In this document: positions 4,279 to 5,845 of the stretch, in pieces
How the letters are laid out: the number at the start of each line of letters is the position of its first letter
Numbering within the stretch: position 1 is the stretch's first letter
Assembly: GCA_036558265.1 (NCBI GenBank)
Contig: DATBFY010000152.1
Location: 1-5,845, forward strand
Source of the DNA: RYN-433 sp036558265
Lineage (GTDB): Bacteria > Planctomycetota > Phycisphaerae > Tepidisphaerales > Tepidisphaeraceae
Reading direction: 5' to 3'
DNA: 5,845 bases
Made by a program: the position numbers and the translations under genes
The notes under the pieces: generated by a model
The model's database searches: none
Seen by the model: only the letters and a program-made list of their open reading frames with translations
Told to the model about the DNA's origin: nothing

Positions 4279-5553
4279 CTACGGGGCGCCGATGCACCAG
4301 AGGTGATGGTCGGTGCGGATGTAGAGGTGGCCGTCGGCGATCGCCGGCGCGGCGTTGGCGGGTTCATTCAGGGGGTTCTCGGCGATCAACTCGAACTTGT
4401 CCGCGGCCTTCACCACGTAGGTCGTCCCCTCGTCGCTCAGCCAATAGACGTTCCCGTTCGCCAGCAGGGCGCTGGGGCGATGATGATCGCCCAGGGTGTG
4501 GCTCCAGAGCACCCGGCCTGACTTGCCATCGAGGCAGACGCCGCGGCTGGGCTTGCCCTCATCGGTCACCAGGAAGAGGCAATGGTTGGCGAAGACCGGC
4601 GACGGAACGTACGCCGCCATCGAGGCGCCCTTCAGATGCCAGGCGGTCTGACCCGCGGGCGTGATGCCCAGCGTGTGGTAGGTGGGAAAGCCGGCGGTGA
4701 TGAAGAAGAGGCCGTCGCCGTAGACCATGCTCGCGCAGAACTGCTCGGTGGGCCCGTCGATCAGCCACCGCTGCTGGCCGGTGTCTGGGTCGTAGTCAGC
4801 GGTGCACTTGGATCCGCTGAGCACCATGTGGGTCGATCCGTTCACGTCGAAGATCGTCGGATTGCAGTAGGAGCGGGTGTGGTTGGGGCGGGGGATGCGC
4901 CAGACCTCGTCGCCGGTCGAGCACTTGAGGCATACGATGTAGCCGTCGCCGTCGTGGTCGCAGTTGACGATCAGGTTGTCCTTCCAGGCGATGGGCGAGC
5001 ACGACCAGCCATGCATGGATGAGAACTTGCCCACGTGCTTGCGCCAGACCTCGTTGCCCGCGAGGTCGTACGCGGCGACGAGGACCTGGCCGTTGGTCTT
5101 GGTATTCGGCCGCACATTCTGGCCTGCGCTGGTGATGCCGATGTCGAGGAAGGTGACGTAGACGCGGCCGTCGGCGACCAGCGGCGTGGAGGAGGCGTAG
5201 GAATTGAGCGGGTGCTTCTTCTCGAGCGGGGCGATCAGCACGTCCCGCTGCCAAAGGGTGTGGCCGTCACGCTGGTCCAGGCACATGAGGACGCGGCGGT
5301 TCTCGCTCTCGATGCAGGTGTTCAGCAAGATCCGCCCACCCGCGATCGATGCTGAGCCGTGGCCCTTGCCGGGGACCGGCACCTTCCACTTGATGTTTTC
5401 TGTGGCCGACCATTTCGTTGGTATGGTGGTATCGGTGGACGTGCCGTCCCCGCGCGGTCCGCGCCACTGGGGCCAATCCTCCGAATAGCTCACCGCAGAG
5501 ACGCAGAGGGCGCAGAGAAAGACAACGGACCTGATGATTAGCGAGCGTGGCAT
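4279..5553 (-). CDS. Secreted PQQ-like beta-propeller repeat protein
   Basis: The 424-aa product has a Sec-type signal peptide: positive n-region MPRSLIIR, hydrophobic core about 9-21, and probable cleavage near SAVS or SYS (22-24). WPQWRGPRGDG follows at 27-37, a motif typical of planctomycete and verrucomicrobial exported propellers. At least six PQQ-like repeats are marked by a G-x-x-x-W pattern, with tryptophans at 101, 170, 218, 263, 305 and 350, as expected for a BamB/quinoprotein-like propeller. The fold is clear but the function is not: such proteins may be binding scaffolds, and no catalytic residues of PQQ dehydrogenases are evident. The protein is cysteine-rich for an exported protein. 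ATG 5553 is preferred over the GTG immediately upstream because AGAAGGA lies 4 nt from the ATG and only 1 nt from the GTG. It follows the Hyi-like gene by 72 nt on the same strand. Codons 12-22 come from an intergenic-type repeat. Confidence 0.9.
   Translation of the reverse strand: MPRSLIIRSVVFLCALCVSAVSYSEDWPQWRGPRGDGTSTDTTIPTKWSATENIKWKVPVPGKGHGSASIAGGRILLNTCIESENRRVLMCLDQRDGHTLWQRDVLIAPLEKKHPLNSYASSTPLVADGRVYVTFLDIGITSAGQNVRPNTKTNGQVLVAAYDLAGNEVWRKHVGKFSSMHGWSCSPIAWKDNLIVNCDHDGDGYIVCLKCSTGDEVWRIPRPNHTRSYCNPTIFDVNGSTHMVLSGSKCTADYDPDTGQQRWLIDGPTEQFCASMVYGDGLFFITAGFPTYHTLGITPAGQTAWHLKGASMAAYVPSPVFANHCLFLVTDEGKPSRGVCLDGKSGRVLWSHTLGDHHRPSALLANGNVYWLSDEGTTYVVKAADKFELIAENPLNEPANAAPAIADGHLYIRTDHHLWCIGAP
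5489..5520 (-). repeat. Interspersed 32-nt repeat, copy A (inside the propeller gene)
   Basis: The plus strand reads CTCACCGCAGAGACGCAGAG at the start of the unit. Read on the minus strand, the unit matches copy B (5588-5619) at 28 of 32 positions. It lies wholly inside the propeller gene and encodes F12 to the first two bases of S22 (FLCALCVSAV plus S). Repeats of this 'CTCTGCGTCTCTGCGG' type look like elements normally found between genes. Confidence 0.8.
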
Positions 5554-5557
5554 CACG

Positions 5558-5564
5558 TCCTTCT
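5558..5564 (-). promoter_or_regulatory. Ribosome binding site of the propeller gene
   Basis: AGAAGGA on the minus strand ends 4 nt before ATG 5553. It lies in the spacer between the two inverted repeat copies, so it would be in the loop if these copies pair in the mRNA. Confidence 0.55.
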
Positions 5565-5587
5565 ATCCCTCTGTTCCAGATTTGTTA

Positions 5588-5619
5588 TTTCTCCGCGTTC
5601 TCTGCGTCTCGGCGGTGAG
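5588..5619 (+). repeat. Interspersed 32-nt repeat, copy B (intergenic)
   Basis: This is the second copy, in opposite orientation to copy A and 67 nt away. The two differ at four positions (7, 11, 12 and 24 of the unit). It lies 6 nt after the Hyi-like stop codon, in the 72-nt gap before the propeller gene. Read on the plus strand it would give FLRVLCVSAV, the same frame as the signal-peptide copy, but no gene uses it here. Confidence 0.8.
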
Positions 5620-5625
5620 TCCTTC

Positions 5626-5845
5626 TTACACGTCGCAGATCTGCACGCCCTGGGCCAGCGAGGCGATCATGTCCTTGCGCGCGGGGATGAACTCCTGGGC
5701 GACAAAGCCCTTGAACCCCGTGTCGACGATCGCCTTCATGATCGCCGGCCAATAGAGCTCCTGGGTGTTGTCGATCTCATGGCGCCCGGGCACGCCGCCC
5801 GTGTGGTAATGGGCGAAGTACTGCTGGTGCTTCTTGATCGTCGCG
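5626..5845 (-). CDS. Hydroxypyruvate-isomerase-like TIM-barrel protein, C-terminal part
   Basis: A reading frame without a start enters from the right edge and ends with TAA (5628-5626), giving the last 72 residues. The segment contains YFAHYHTGGVPGRHEID, then NTQELYWPAIMKAI, and FVAQEFIP near the end. These match the C-terminal half of sugar phosphate isomerase/epimerase (AP endonuclease 2-like, Hyi/IolE-type) TIM barrels. HxHT-x3-PGRHE and the QEF glutamate are the expected metal and substrate positions. Hydroxypyruvate isomerase interconverts hydroxypyruvate and tartronate semialdehyde, but many family members act on other keto sugars, so the substrate is not assigned. The end (VQICDV) looks like a native terminus. 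It is transcribed towards the propeller gene and may share its transcript. Confidence 0.87.
   Translation of the reverse strand, partial: ATIKKHQQYFAHYHTGGVPGRHEIDNTQELYWPAIMKAIVDTGFKGFVAQEFIPARKDMIASLAQGVQICDV

Noticed and set aside
3786..4664. Plus-strand open frame of 292 codons from the cysH 3' end into the propeller gene
   Set aside because: It overlaps cysH, the zinc-ribbon gene and the antisense of the propeller gene, and its Arg/Gly/Pro-rich composition is that of an out-of-frame shadow.
5534..5755. Plus-strand 73-codon frame with the peptide FLRVLCVSAVS
   Set aside because: It is antisense to the Hyi-like gene and its start. The signal-peptide-like stretch is only repeat copy B read in the same phase as copy A.

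Overview
The window is GC-rich chromosomal DNA, most likely from a member of the Planctomycetota or a close relative. The reasons are high G+C with G/C-ending codons, a secreted PQQ-like propeller protein carrying the WPQWRGP motif common in that phylum, a TIM-barrel sugar isomerase of the Hyi/xylose-isomerase-like kind, and several short intergenic repeats. The phylum assignment is inference; no rRNA or marker gene is present.

Plus strand, 1-4275: a compact block for sulfate assimilation and cysteine synthesis. In order it holds the 3' part of a two-domain thiosulfate sulfurtransferase (rhodanese), cysK (cysteine synthase), cysC (APS kinase, overlapping cysK by 4 nt), a COG0613-type PHP phosphoesterase, cysH (APS/PAPS reductase with iron-sulfur cysteines), and a 95-aa zinc-ribbon membrane protein. 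The genes form a coherent route. CysC makes PAPS from APS, CysH reduces the nucleotide to sulfite, and the PHP enzyme is positioned to remove the by-product PAP, a job CysQ does elsewhere. CysK then fixes sulfide into cysteine, and the rhodanese handles sulfane sulfur. ATP sulfurylase and sulfite reductase are not in the window.

Minus strand, 4279-5845: two genes converge on this block. The first transcribed is the C-terminal 72 residues of a hydroxypyruvate-isomerase-like TIM-barrel protein, cut by the right window edge. The second is a secreted PQQ-like beta-propeller protein whose stop lies 3 nt from the stop of the zinc-ribbon gene.

The less expected content is in the gaps and gene ends. 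An 8-bp palindrome lies upstream of cysK, heptanucleotide repeats sit where the PHP gene should have its ribosome binding site, and an AT-rich repeat patch covers the PHP 3' end and the cysH 5' end. Two inverted 32-nt copies of a 'cgcagagacgcagag'-type repeat flank the start of the propeller gene. One of those copies is translated as the hydrophobic core of the signal peptide. The main functional hypothesis is that the PHP protein is the PAP phosphatase of this sulfur locus.
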